Source of the DNA: Paractinoplanes rishiriensis
Lineage (GTDB): Bacteria > Actinomycetota > Actinomycetes > Mycobacteriales > Micromonosporaceae
NCBI RefSeq assembly: GCF_016862375.1
Contig: NZ_BOMV01000007.1
Coordinates: forward strand, 248,001-312,000
Length of the DNA stretch: 64,000 bases
Reading direction: 5' to 3'
Shown one piece after another: positions 17,134 to 25,431 of the stretch. The translations under genes were made by a program, and so were the position numbers. The notes below the pieces were generated by a model, which saw nothing but the letters and a program-made list of their open reading frames with translations, was not told the DNA's origin and made no database searches. The stretch's first letter is position 1. Each line of letters starts with the position of its first letter.

Positions 17134-17446
17134 GCACCAGCAGCGCCGCCACCAGTTGCGCGGCCCGCTCGTGCCCGACCGGATAGAACACGCCGGCCAC
17201 GTGGTTGTCGAGGAACCCGCCGACGTGCGCGGGCAGCCCGGCCCCGGCCCGGGCCCGGTCCTCCACCCAGGTGAGCGGGCAGGGCAGGCTCGCGGCCACC
17301 ACGAGGACCAGCCAGGCCGCCGCGGCCACCTGGAACCAGAGCAGCCGCGGCCACCGCCACGCGACGAAGCCGCCGAGCAGTCCCAGGGCCAGGAACGCGA
17401 AGTGCAGGCCCACGGCGACATGCGCGACGGCTTCGTAGAAACTCAC
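17030..17446 (-). CDS. DUF2784 family membrane protein
   Basis: The GTG at 17446 gives 138 residues (VSFYEAVAHVAVGLHFAFLA). The family pattern is clear: a first span with LHFAFLALGLLGGFVAWRWP, a second with LLWFQVAAAAWLVLVVAASL, then the signature CPLTWVEDRARAGAGLPAHV and GGFLDNHVAGVFYPVG, and a last span ending in Arg-rich sequence. DUF2784 proteins are small four-helix membrane proteins of unknown function. The tail beyond the last span is antisense to the ybjN-like gene over 104 bases, and its low-complexity Arg/Ser content suggests that this end is not under strong constraint. Confidence 0.8.
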   Translation of the reverse strand: MSFYEAVAHVAVGLHFAFLALGLLGGFVAWRWPRLLWFQVAAAAWLVLVVAASLPCPLTWVEDRARAGAGLPAHVGGFLDNHVAGVFYPVGHERAAQLVAALLVLSSWAGLAVVRRRRRRADSPSRSRRSAPDPAARE

Positions 17447-17504
17447 TCGTTCACGGTACGGCGGGCACCACCCTCGGCAGGTGGGGCGGTACCCGCCGTA
17501 TCCG

Positions 17505-19070
17505 CTACGGGGTCGAGAACCCCAGGGTGTACGCGCCGCTGCCGGAGGAAGCAACCACGACGTACCGGTAGGTGCCGGAGCGCAGGTTCGCGCTCAGCGT
17601 CTTGTCACCCTCGCCGGTGGCCTGGGCGACCGTGCGGAACCCGTTGCGGGTCTGCCGCTGGAGCACCAGGTCGAAGTCGGCACCGTCGGGGGCGTCCAGG
17701 CAGGCGGTCTGGGTGCCGGCCGAGGCCCGGAAGGCGCCGTTGCCCGGCGTCGCCTGCGCGCGGCCGTTCCGCAGCTCACCCTGCCGCTGCACGGCCTGGT
17801 CGGCACAACCGGCCTCCTCGGCCGGCGGGGCTTCCTCAGCCGGCGGAGCTTCCTCGGCCGGCGGGGCCTCCTCGGCCGGCGGGGCCTCCTCGCCCGCACC
17901 GCCGCCGGTGGTCACCAGCGTGAGGTTGTTGACCGCGAGGATCTCGTTGAGCGGCTGGAAGAAGGTCTCGCCACCCACCGTGCAGTCGCCGGAGCCACCG
18001 GAGGTGACACCCTGGGCCTGGTCGCCGGACAGCCACGGGCCGCCGGAGTCGCCGCCCTCGGCGCAGACGTCGGTCCGGGTGAGGCCGCTGACCGCGCCCT
18101 CCGGGTAGACGACGGTCTGGTTCTTGGCGAGGACCGTGCCGCAGAACGTGCCGGTGGTCGAGCCGGACCGGCAGATCGCGGCGCCCACCGGGGCCTCGGC
18201 GTTGCCGGCCACCGGAAGCTCGTTGCCCTCGAAGTCGTTGACCACCGGGCGCGGGTCCCAGTCGCCGTTGACCTCGACGAAGCCCATGTCCGCGGTGCCC
18301 GGGAAGACCGAACCGCCGACCTCGCCCTGCGCCTCCTGGTTGAAGCCCGTGGTGGTGTCGCCGACCTGGCCGCAGTGACCGGCGGTCACGAAGCCGACCG
18401 TCACCGAGAAGCCGATCGAGCAGCGGGCCTGCCCGCCACCCACCGCGATGAAGTACGGGTCGGCGCCGCGCACGTCGAACAGCGGCTTCGGCTGGGCCGA
18501 GCTCACCTTGACGGTGACCGCGTCAGCGTCCACACCGGCGTCGTCGGCGAACTCCTCGGCAGCGCCGGTCTGGCCGGGCTTGGCCACCACGACCAGCTTG
18601 TTGGTCGCGACGTCCACGTACCAGCCGGTCAGGCCGTCCGCGTCGGCGCGCTGCCCGTCGAGCGACTCCTTGGCCGCGATCAGCGCCTGCTCGCTGCGCT
18701 TGACCCGCACCGGCACCGCACCAGCCTCGCGCACCGCATCGGCCGCGGCCGCGTCGGTGACCGCGATCTTCAGCGTCGTGCCGTCGGCGGCCAGCCAGGC
18801 GCCACCGAAATCGCTGCCGGTCTGCGCGGAGAGCTTGGCGGACACGCCGCTCGCCCACAGTGCGCGTTGAAGACGGGCGGTCGCCTGGTCGGCATCCAGG
18901 CCCATGTCCCGCTTCATGGCCGCGAGAATCTGCGGGGCCACGCCGGACTTGGTGGAGACGACCTTGCCGGACTCGTCCGTAGTGCCTGCCATGGACGGCA
19001 GTGTGAACGCTACGGCCGCACCGGCTGCCACCACGACCGCCGCCGCCACGGCGATCCTGCTGCGCTGCAT
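17505..19070 (-). CDS. Secreted S1 serine protease (streptogrisin / alpha-lytic type) with PPC-like C-terminal domain
   Basis: The ATG at 19070 (GGGGAG 8 bases upstream) gives 521 residues. An export signal lies at 1-30 (QRSRIAVAAAVVVAAGAAVA). An alpha-lytic-type pro-region spans about 40-195 and acts as a folding chaperone in this family. The protease domain carries His in FVTAGHCG (about 227), Asp in TADMGFVEV (about 260) and Ser in EGGDSGGPWLSG (about 342), with paired Cys around them. Next come four EEAPPA repeats (about 392-418) and a C-terminal domain resembling pre-peptidase C-terminal (PPC) modules, ending SGAYTLGFSTP. It is probably made as an inactive precursor, exported and self-processed. 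Substrate unknown. It lies downstream of rnj on the same strand. Confidence 0.9.
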   Translation of the reverse strand: MQRSRIAVAAAVVVAAGAAVAFTLPSMAGTTDESGKVVSTKSGVAPQILAAMKRDMGLDADQATARLQRALWASGVSAKLSAQTGSDFGGAWLAADGTTLKIAVTDAAAADAVREAGAVPVRVKRSEQALIAAKESLDGQRADADGLTGWYVDVATNKLVVVAKPGQTGAAEEFADDAGVDADAVTVKVSSAQPKPLFDVRGADPYFIAVGGGQARCSIGFSVTVGFVTAGHCGQVGDTTTGFNQEAQGEVGGSVFPGTADMGFVEVNGDWDPRPVVNDFEGNELPVAGNAEAPVGAAICRSGSTTGTFCGTVLAKNQTVVYPEGAVSGLTRTDVCAEGGDSGGPWLSGDQAQGVTSGGSGDCTVGGETFFQPLNEILAVNNLTLVTTGGGAGEEAPPAEEAPPAEEAPPAEEAPPAEEAGCADQAVQRQGELRNGRAQATPGNGAFRASAGTQTACLDAPDGADFDLVLQRQTRNGFRTVAQATGEGDKTLSANLRSGTYRYVVVASSGSGAYTLGFSTP

Positions 19071-19092
19071 ATGAGGAACTCCCCTCGCCACG

Positions 19093-19112
19093 GGTGCCGT
19101 GGGGGCGGCACC
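19093..19112 (-). promoter_or_regulatory. Hairpin between rnj and the protease gene
   Basis: GGTGCCG (19093-19099) and CGGCACC (19106-19112) form a 7-bp stem with a 6-base loop. It is 43 bases past the rnj stop and 23 bases before the protease ATG on the minus strand. It may terminate rnj transcription or structure the protease leader. There is no U-tract to decide. Confidence 0.35.
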
Positions 19113-19154
19113 GTGACAAGAGGTACGGACGTCGGGCCCGGATGGTTGAACGGA

Positions 19155-20843
19155 TCAGACTTCGACAACGGTTGGCACGATCATCGGCCGCCGCCGATAG
19201 GCGTCGTTGACCCAGCGGCCCACCGTCCGGCGCACCACCTGCTGCAACTGATGAGGATCGGTGATGCCGTCCTCGGCCGACCGGTCCAGTGCCGCGGTGA
19301 GCAGCGGAATCACCGGATTGAATGCCTCCGGGTCCTCGCTGAAGCCCTTGGCCGAGACGCTCGGCTCGCCGACCACCTTGCCGGTCACCGAGTCGATCAC
19401 CACGGTGGCCGCGATGAACCCGCCGTCGCCGAGAATCCGCCGTTCGGTGAGCAGCGAATCGCTGACGTCGCCGACCGCGAGGCCGTCCACGTACACGTAC
19501 TGGTTCTTGACCCGCCCCACGTGCCGGGCGTGCCCCTCGACCAGGTCGACCACGTCGCCGTCCTCACAGAGGACCACCCGGTCGGCTGCCACCCCGGACT
19601 CGATGCCGAGCTGGGCGTGCGCCCGCAGGTGCCGCCACTCGCCGTGCACCGGCATCAGGTTGCTCGGCCGCACCACGTTGAGCAGATAGAGCAGCTCGCC
19701 GGCCGGGGCGTGCCCGGAGACGTGCACCTTGGCCGTCTCCTTGTGCACCACCGTGGCGCCGGCCCGGGACAGCCGGTTGATCACCCGGTAGACCGAGGTC
19801 TCGTTGCCGGGCACCAGCGAACTGGCCAGCACCACGGTGTCGCCGGGCGCGATCGTGATGTGCCGGTGGTCGCCGGTGGCCATCCGGCCCAGGGCGCTCA
19901 TCGGCTCGCCCTGCGACCCGGTCGACATGAAGACGATCTCGTCGGCCGGCATGTTGGTGGCCTCGTCCAGGCTGACCAGCAGGCCGTCCGGGATGTTCAG
20001 CAGGCCCAGGTCGCGGGCGATGCCCATGTTGCGCACCATCGAGCGGCCGATCAGGGCGACCTTGCGTTCGTACTCCCAGGCGGCGTCCATCACCTGCTGC
20101 ACCCGGTGCACGTGCGAGGCGAAGCTGGCCACGATGATCCGGCCGCGGGCCTTGCCGAAGATCGAGCTGAGCACCGGGCCGATGTCCCGCTCGGGGGCCA
20201 CGAAGCCGGGCACCTCGGCGTTGGTCGAATCGGACAGCAGCAGGTCGACACCCTCGGCGCCGAGCCGGGCGAATCCGGCCAGGTCGGTGATCCGGCCGTC
20301 CAGCGGCACCTGATCCATCTTGAAGTCGCCGGTGTGCAGGACCAGGCCGGCCGGCGTGCGCACGGCGACCGCCAGCGCATCCGGGATCGAGTGGTTGACC
20401 GCGAAGAACTCGCACTCGAACGGGCCGAGCCGCTCGGTCTGCCCCTCGCGCACGGTCAGCGTGTACGGGTCGAGCCGGCGCTCGGCCAGCTTGGCCTCGA
20501 CCAGCGCGAGCGTGAACTCGGAGCCGACCAGCGGGATGTCCGCCTTGTGCGCCAGCAGGTAGGGCACGGCGCCGATGTGGTCCTCGTGGCCGTGCGTGAG
20601 CACGATCGCCTGGATGTCGTCCAGGCGGTCGAGGATGGGGCTGAAGTCGGGCAGGATCAGGTCGACGCCGGGCTGCTCGACGTCGGGAAAGAGCACCCCG
20701 CAGTCGATGACGAGCAGTCTCCCGTCGAACTCGAGGACGGTCATGTTGCGGCCGATGGCCCCGAGCCCGCCGAACGGGATGACGCGCAGGGCGCCCTCCG
20801 GCAGCGGCGGCGGCGGATCCAGCTCCGCGTGAGCTTGAGTCAT
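19155..20843 (-). CDS. rnj: Ribonuclease J
   Basis: The protein has 562 residues. The metallo-beta-lactamase motif VLTHGHEDHIGAVPYLL (about 77-93) follows GGLGAIGRNMTVLEFDGRLLVIDCG. Later metal ligands appear in LVLHTGDFKMDQ and STNAEVPGF. The beta-CASP domain includes STGSQGEPMSALGRM, and the RMMBL part has VHVSGHAPAGELLYLLNVVRP followed by MPVHGEWRHLRAH. RNase J combines 5'-to-3' exonuclease and endonuclease activity in mRNA decay and rRNA maturation. The gene follows dapA by 19 bases on the same strand, an arrangement widespread in Actinobacteria. The ATG at 20843 has only a weak AGAAAGA sequence ahead of it. Confidence 0.95.
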   Translation of the reverse strand: MTQAHAELDPPPPLPEGALRVIPFGGLGAIGRNMTVLEFDGRLLVIDCGVLFPDVEQPGVDLILPDFSPILDRLDDIQAIVLTHGHEDHIGAVPYLLAHKADIPLVGSEFTLALVEAKLAERRLDPYTLTVREGQTERLGPFECEFFAVNHSIPDALAVAVRTPAGLVLHTGDFKMDQVPLDGRITDLAGFARLGAEGVDLLLSDSTNAEVPGFVAPERDIGPVLSSIFGKARGRIIVASFASHVHRVQQVMDAAWEYERKVALIGRSMVRNMGIARDLGLLNIPDGLLVSLDEATNMPADEIVFMSTGSQGEPMSALGRMATGDHRHITIAPGDTVVLASSLVPGNETSVYRVINRLSRAGATVVHKETAKVHVSGHAPAGELLYLLNVVRPSNLMPVHGEWRHLRAHAQLGIESGVAADRVVLCEDGDVVDLVEGHARHVGRVKNQYVYVDGLAVGDVSDSLLTERRILGDGGFIAATVVIDSVTGKVVGEPSVSAKGFSEDPEAFNPVIPLLTAALDRSAEDGITDPHQLQQVVRRTVGRWVNDAYRRRPMIVPTVVEV

Positions 20844-20862
20844 TCGCGTCTTTCTATCTTTC

Positions 20863-21756
20863 TCAGAGGACGATGCCCGCCGCGGCGGCGTCCTGGCGCA
20901 GTTGGTTCAACTCGTCGTCGCCGGCGTCCACCAGCGGCGACCGGACCGGGCCCGCGGGCAGTCCCCGGGCGCGCAGGCCGGCCTTTACCAGCATGGTGCC
21001 CGGCTGCCGGAAGATGCCGGTGAACAGCGGCATCCCCTGCCGGTGCAGGGCCAGCGCGGCGGCCGCGTCACCCCGCTCGAAGGCCTCGATCAGGTCCTTC
21101 GCGATCCGGCCGGTGAAGTGGGTCGAGGTGCCCACCAGACCGACCCCGCCGATGGCGAGCAGCGGCAGCGTCGCCGCGTCGTCGCCGGAGTAGTAGGCCA
21201 GATCGGTGCGGCTGGTCACCCACGAGGACGCGACGAAGTCGCCCTTGGCGTCCTTGACCGCGACGATCCGGTCGTGCTCGGCGATCCGGCACATGGTCTC
21301 GGTGGCGATCGCCGTGCCGGCCCGGTGCGGGATGTCGTAGACCATGACGGGCAGCCCGACCGCGTCGGCGACGGTCAGGAAGTGCTTGGCCACGCCGGCC
21401 TGCGGCGGCTTGTTGTAGTAGGGGGTGACGACCAGCAGGCCGTGGGCGCCGGCCTTTTCGGCAGTGTGGGCCAGCTCGATGGTGTGTGCGGTGTTGTTGG
21501 TGCCCACGCCCGCCACCACCCGGGCCCGGTCGCCGACCGCCTCGACCACCGCGCGCAGGAGGGTGTCCTTTTCCGCGTCGGTGGTGGTCGGTGACTCGCC
21601 CGTGGTGCCGCTGATCACGAGCGCGTCGTTGCCCTGCTCGTCGATCAGGTAGGTGGCCAGTTTCGCCGCGCCCTCGACGTCGAGGGTGCCGTCGGTGGTG
21701 AACGGGGTGACCATGGCGGTCAGCAGCCGTCCGAAGGGTCGCGGGTCGTGCGTCAT
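20863..21756 (-). CDS. dapA: 4-hydroxy-tetrahydrodipicolinate synthase
   Basis: The ATG at 21756 gives 297 residues; a GTG two codons upstream (21762) is possible. Family residues are complete: SGTTGESPTT for pyruvate carboxylate binding, VVTPYYNKP with the catalytic Tyr, VMVYDIPHRAGTAI, and the Schiff-base Lys in IVAVKDAKGD. The enzyme condenses pyruvate with aspartate semialdehyde, the first committed step to diaminopimelate and lysine, and so feeds peptidoglycan. dapB, the next enzyme, lies 7 kb away at 28587. rnj follows in the same operon. Confidence 0.95.
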   Translation of the reverse strand: MTHDPRPFGRLLTAMVTPFTTDGTLDVEGAAKLATYLIDEQGNDALVISGTTGESPTTTDAEKDTLLRAVVEAVGDRARVVAGVGTNNTAHTIELAHTAEKAGAHGLLVVTPYYNKPPQAGVAKHFLTVADAVGLPVMVYDIPHRAGTAIATETMCRIAEHDRIVAVKDAKGDFVASSWVTSRTDLAYYSGDDAATLPLLAIGGVGLVGTSTHFTGRIAKDLIEAFERGDAAAALALHRQGMPLFTGIFRQPGTMLVKAGLRARGLPAGPVRSPLVDAGDDELNQLRQDAAAAGIVL

Positions 21757-21781
21757 ACCCACAACCTATCGGACGACCGGG

Positions 21782-22327
21782 TCAGACGTAGAAAGCGGTG
21801 AACGGGGCCCAGGGCAGGTTACGCAGCACACTCCAGACGCCCCAGACCGCCACGAACGCGATCATGACGGCCGGCGAGATGGTCAACTGCGGCAGCCGCC
21901 AGTTGAACAGCCGCTTTCCGGTCCAGGCCAGGTACATGTACAGCAGGAACGGCACCGCGAAGACGAAGATCGCGTGGTGCCGGGCGGCGGCCGGCAGGTC
22001 GGCGTGCAGCAGATACCATGCGGCGCGGGTGCCGCCGCAGCCCGGGCAGACGAACCCGGTGGTGTATTTCAGCAGGCAGGTGGGTGCGTCGCCGGCACCG
22101 GCCACGGTCGGGTTGGTGGCCAGCGTGTAGCCCACCGCGCCGGCCATGCAGACCAGCAGCGCGGCCGGCGCGGCCCAGATCGGTGACCTGGTCCACACCC
22201 GCTGGACGAACCGGGTCACCCGGTCGGGCTCGGGTGCCGGGTAGTAGCCGAGCCACTCGGGCGGGACCGGCGGCCCCTGCACCGGCTCGTCGGCCAGCCA
22301 GGGATAGTCGGTGGTCGCCGCACTCAT
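21782..22327 (-). CDS. DUF2752 domain-containing membrane protein
   Basis: The ATG at 22327 gives 181 residues. A GTG at 22336 would overlap the upstream stop by 4 bases (GTGA) and is an equally reasonable start. The N-terminus is Pro-rich and cytoplasmic. Three spans follow (SPIWAAPAALLVCMAGAVGY, AIFVFAVPFLLYMYLAW, SPAVMIAFVAVWGVWSVL). The DUF2752 signature TTGFVCPGCGGTRAAWYLLH sits between the first two, with the CPGC pair that may bind metal or form a disulfide. Function is unknown across the family. The gene follows the AlkX-type glycosylase gene on the same strand. Confidence 0.85.
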   Translation of the reverse strand: MSAATTDYPWLADEPVQGPPVPPEWLGYYPAPEPDRVTRFVQRVWTRSPIWAAPAALLVCMAGAVGYTLATNPTVAGAGDAPTCLLKYTTGFVCPGCGGTRAAWYLLHADLPAAARHHAIFVFAVPFLLYMYLAWTGKRLFNWRLPQLTISPAVMIAFVAVWGVWSVLRNLPWAPFTAFYV

Positions 22328-22332
22328 GGCCG

Positions 22333-23553
22333 TCACGCTACACCCGCGAGGCCCGCGGCCAGCGCCCCCGCGAAGTCGCCCCGGTCGGGCGCGGCCACCG
22401 TGTGCAGCCCGAGCCAGCCGGCCAGCTGGTGCAGCTCGGCGGCCAGGGCCACCGCGGTCTCGTCCGGGTCGGCGCCGGGCTCGAGCCAGGCGGCCGGAAT
22501 CTGCAGCACCCCGGTCTTGCGGTCGGCCTTGAGGTCGACCCGGGCCGCGAACCGGTCGCCGAGCAGGAACGGCAGGACGTAGTAGCCGTACAGCCGCTGC
22601 GGCGCCGGCACGTAGATCTCGATCCGGTAGTTCAGGTCGAACAGCCGCTGGGTGCGCGCCCGCTCCCAGATCAGCGGGTCGAACGGGCTGACCAGAGTGG
22701 CCGCCCGCACCCAGCGCGGCAGCCGCGCCTCGTGATGCAGGTAGACCGGGCCCTTCCAGCCGGCCACCGTCACCGGGATCAGCACCCGGTCCTCGACCAG
22801 TTCGGCGACGGCCTGCTTGAAGCCCTCGACCGGGAGCCGGAAATAGTCGCGCAGCTCACCCTCGGCCGCCACGCCCAGCGCCCGCGCGGACAGCCCGACC
22901 AGGGCCCGGAACGCGTCCGGCACGGCTGGCGTGGCCACGTCGAGCACCGATCGCGGCAGCACCCGCTCGGTCAGGTCGTACCGGCGGGCGAACGAGGTGG
23001 TGCGCTCGGCCGCGGTCACCTGACCGGTGAAGAAAAGCCACTCCAGCGCCTGCTTGACCACCGACCAGTTCCACCCCCAGTGGTCGGTGCGGCGGGGCGC
23101 GTCATGCTCGATCTCGGCCGCCGTGATCGGCCCGCGCTCGCGGACCTCGTCGAGCACCCAGGCCACCAGCTCGGGCTGCTCGGCCACGATCCGCCGCATG
23201 TTGCCCCACGCATACTCGTGCGCCCGGGCCATCCGCCAGCGGAACAGCGGCTGGAGGTCGGTGGTGATCAGCGAGGCCTCGTGCCCCCAGAACTCGAACA
23301 GCTCGCGGGGCTTGCGGTAGGCCGCCCGCTCGAGCAGCTCGACCGGGTAGGGGCCGAGGCGGCTGTAGAGCGGCATGAAGTGGGCGCGCTGCAGCACGTT
23401 TACCGAGTCCATCTGGATCAGGTGCAGCCGGCGCAGCACGCGGCGCAGGTGGCGCATGTCGGTGGCGCCACCGGGCCTGGGGTCGGTGAACCCCTGCGCG
23501 GCCAGCGTGATGCGGCGGGCCTGCGCGACGGAGAGCGATTCGGGAAGGGCCAT
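22333..23553 (-). CDS. AlkX/YcaQ-type winged-helix DNA glycosylase (HTH_42 family)
   Basis: The ATG at 23553 gives 406 residues (MALPESLSVAQARRITLAAQ). The segment LRRLHLIQMDSVNVLQRAHF carries Gln-Met-Asp, the QxD form of the catalytic motif of this family, followed by MPLYSRLGPYP. Later elements YEYAWGNMRR-like (HEYAWGNMRRIVAEQPEL) and the C-terminal GYYVLPFLLGDRFAARVDLK and TGVLQIPAAWLEPGA are also typical. E. coli YcaQ (AlkX) removes bulky alkylated bases and unhooks interstrand crosslinks; the paralogue AlkZ has QxQ instead. The likely role is repair of alkylated or crosslinked DNA. It faces a GNAT gene across 40 bases. Confidence 0.87.
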   Translation of the reverse strand: MALPESLSVAQARRITLAAQGFTDPRPGGATDMRHLRRVLRRLHLIQMDSVNVLQRAHFMPLYSRLGPYPVELLERAAYRKPRELFEFWGHEASLITTDLQPLFRWRMARAHEYAWGNMRRIVAEQPELVAWVLDEVRERGPITAAEIEHDAPRRTDHWGWNWSVVKQALEWLFFTGQVTAAERTTSFARRYDLTERVLPRSVLDVATPAVPDAFRALVGLSARALGVAAEGELRDYFRLPVEGFKQAVAELVEDRVLIPVTVAGWKGPVYLHHEARLPRWVRAATLVSPFDPLIWERARTQRLFDLNYRIEIYVPAPQRLYGYYVLPFLLGDRFAARVDLKADRKTGVLQIPAAWLEPGADPDETAVALAAELHQLAGWLGLHTVAAPDRGDFAGALAAGLAGVA

Positions 23554-23593
23554 CGATGTGCACGCTAGAGGAGGGGTACGACAAAATCGCGGG

Positions 23594-24112
23594 ATGACCG
23601 TCATCCGTCCGCACACCGACGCCGACTTCGAGGGCGTGGGCGAGGTCAGCGTGCGCAGCTGGCAGGCGGGCTACGCCGGCATCGTCCCGGCCGAGTACCT
23701 GGCCGGCCTCGACCCGGTCCGCAACGCCGAACGCCGCCGCAACTACCCGATGCGCCCCGACCAGCACCTGCTGGTGGCCGAGGCGGACGGGAAGATTGTC
23801 GGATTCGCCAACTTCGGCCCGTACCTCCGCGACGACGGCGGCTTCGACGAGGGCATGGGCCACCTGTACGCCATCTACGTCCACCCCGACCGCTGGGGCC
23901 GGGGGATCGGCCGCGAACTCTTCCTGGCCGCGAAGGCCGGACTGACCGCCGACGGCTTCCCCGACCTGCGGCTGTGGGTGCTGACCGCGAACGTACGGGC
24001 CCGGCGTTTTTATGAGCGGTTGGGTTTGGCACCGGACGGCGTTGAGCAGTCCTGGACCCCGCGGGACAGCCCGGTGGAGCTGCCTGAAATGCGCTACGCG
24101 ACCCCTCTGTAG
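23594..24112 (+). CDS. GNAT family N-acetyltransferase
   Basis: The ATG at 23594 gives 172 residues. The GNAT fold is clear: TVIRPHTDADFEGVGEVSVR at the start, QHLLVAEADGKIVGFANFGP, then the acetyl-CoA pyrophosphate loop in LYAIYVHPDRWGRGIGRELF (R-G-I-G), and RLWVLTANVRARRFYERLGL near the end. It transfers an acetyl group to an amine, which cannot be identified from sequence. A second GNAT gene starts 9 bases downstream in the same direction, and their N-termini look related (IRPHTDADF versus VRPARPEDA), so a local duplication is possible but old. Confidence 0.9.
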   Translation: MTVIRPHTDADFEGVGEVSVRSWQAGYAGIVPAEYLAGLDPVRNAERRRNYPMRPDQHLLVAEADGKIVGFANFGPYLRDDGGFDEGMGHLYAIYVHPDRWGRGIGRELFLAAKAGLTADGFPDLRLWVLTANVRARRFYERLGLAPDGVEQSWTPRDSPVELPEMRYATPL

Positions 24113-24121
24113 GCTCGGCGC

Positions 24122-24685
24122 ATGGCACTCGGCTTCGTCCGCCCCGCGCGTCCGGAGGACGCAACCGACATCGCCCGCATTCAATTGGAGACCTGGCGCA
24201 CCGCGTACCGCCGGATGTTTCCCGCACACATCCTGGCCAACCTGGACGAGGCCTACCTGGCACGCGGCTGGGACGAGGCGATCCAGGCCCCGCCGACCCC
24301 GAAACACCGCGTGCTGATCGCGGTCGAGCAGGGCGAGAGCGCCACCCAGGTGGTCGGTTTCGCGGCCGCCGGCCCCGCCGACGAGCAGGCCCTGGCCCCC
24401 GAGGAGCCGCCGCTGCCGCCCGGCCACGCCGCCGTGACCGATCTGCTGGTCGAACCACGCTGGGGCCGCCGCGGCCACGGCTCCCGACTGCTCTCCGCCG
24501 CGGTGGACCTGTGGCGCGAGGACGGCTTCACGCACGCCGTGGCCTGGGCTTACGAACAGGACCAGGCAATGCAGAAGTTCCTGTCCTCGGCCGGCTGGGA
24601 GCCGGACGGAGCCGGCCGCGCCCTGGACGTCGACGACATGCTGGTCCCCCAACTCCGCCTGCATGCGTCCCTGGCGACCATCTGA
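24122..24685 (+). CDS. GNAT family N-acetyltransferase
   Basis: The protein has 187 residues, GFVRPARPEDATDIARIQLE to the end. The acetyl-CoA loop is in DLLVEPRWGRRGHGSRLLSA (R-R-G-H-G) and the last part is AWAYEQDQAMQKFLSSAGWE. The substrate is unknown. The hexamer TAGGCT (24110-24115), which includes the stop codon of the previous gene, ends 6 bases before the ATG, so this gene may also have its own leaderless promoter. Its stop codon overlaps the next ATG (TGATG at 24683-24687), pointing to translational coupling with the DCC-family gene. Confidence 0.88.
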   Translation: MALGFVRPARPEDATDIARIQLETWRTAYRRMFPAHILANLDEAYLARGWDEAIQAPPTPKHRVLIAVEQGESATQVVGFAAAGPADEQALAPEEPPLPPGHAAVTDLLVEPRWGRRGHGSRLLSAAVDLWREDGFTHAVAWAYEQDQAMQKFLSSAGWEPDGAGRALDVDDMLVPQLRLHASLATI

Positions 24686-25089
24686 TGCCGCAGAATGATC
24701 AGGTGACCGCGACACCCACCTTCGTCTACGACGGCGACTGCTCGTTCTGCACCACCTGCGCCCAGTTCATCGAGCGCCGCATCCCCACCAGGGCCCGAGT
24801 GGTCCCCTGGCAGTTCGCCGACCTGGACGCCCTGGGCCTGACCACGGACCAGTGCGAGGAGGCGGTCCAGTGGGTGTCCCCCGACGGCACGGTTGCCGCG
24901 GGCCCCGACGCGATAGCCGCCCTGCTGCACGACGCCGGCCGCTTGTGGCAGGTGCCGGCGTCCGCCCTGGCGTTCTCCCCCGTCCGGGCGGCGGCCTGGC
25001 CCGCCTACCGCTGGATCGCCGAACACCGCCATCTGCTGCCCGGCGGCACCGCGGCCTGCTCACTGCCCCAGGCCCAGAGAAACCTTTAG
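24685..25089 (+). CDS. DCC family (DUF393) thiol-disulfide oxidoreductase-like protein
   Basis: The ATG at 24685 overlaps the preceding stop and gives 134 residues. The family signature DGDCSFCTTCAQFIERR occurs at about 17-33 (D-x-D-C-x2-C). WQFADLDALGLTTDQCEEAV and AVQWVSPDGTVAAGPDAIAALL follow, then the C-terminal AWPAYRWIAEHRHLLPGG. DUF393 proteins resemble thioredoxins and are predicted to handle Cys pairs. They are often encoded near or fused to HTTM/gamma-carboxylase-like membrane proteins, and one such protein is encoded on the opposite strand at 25432. The two genes converge here rather than forming an operon. Confidence 0.88.
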   Translation: MPQNDQVTATPTFVYDGDCSFCTTCAQFIERRIPTRARVVPWQFADLDALGLTTDQCEEAVQWVSPDGTVAAGPDAIAALLHDAGRLWQVPASALAFSPVRAAAWPAYRWIAEHRHLLPGGTAACSLPQAQRNL

Positions 25090-25431
25090 AAGGTACGGGC
25101 GGCGCCCAGTCCCCGGAGGCACGCCACCCTAGCTGCAACTCCTTCTCCGCGCGCACGACCGGGCTGTCCCGACCCTCACCCCGCGCACACCACCCTTCCA
25201 CCCGCCGCCCGCAGATCTTGTCGAGTCCCCACTCCGCCCGAACCGGTACTCCACATGATCGAAAGTTCACCCGGCCGTACAGCAGATCGACAGCATGGCG
25301 TCACAGAGGACCGGGGCCGGATATTTGCCGCAAAAGCACCACCGGGGAGCGCGAGGCCCCGGCGTGGCCGGGCCGGCCGGGGCGGGGCAGGCCGGCCAGA
25401 GCAGGCCGGGGCGGGCAGGCCGGGGCGGACG
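25090..25431. other. Non-coding gap with GC-rich repeats
   Basis: These 342 bases lie between two convergent genes. I see no convincing gene. The right part contains three copies of GGCCGGGGCGG at 25375-25385, 25404-25414 and 25418-25428, the last two 14 bases apart, embedded in other GGCCGG-rich sequence. This G-rich plus strand could form stable structure and may serve as a shared transcription end. The left part (25130-25260) is C/A-rich and unremarkable. Confidence 0.5.
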
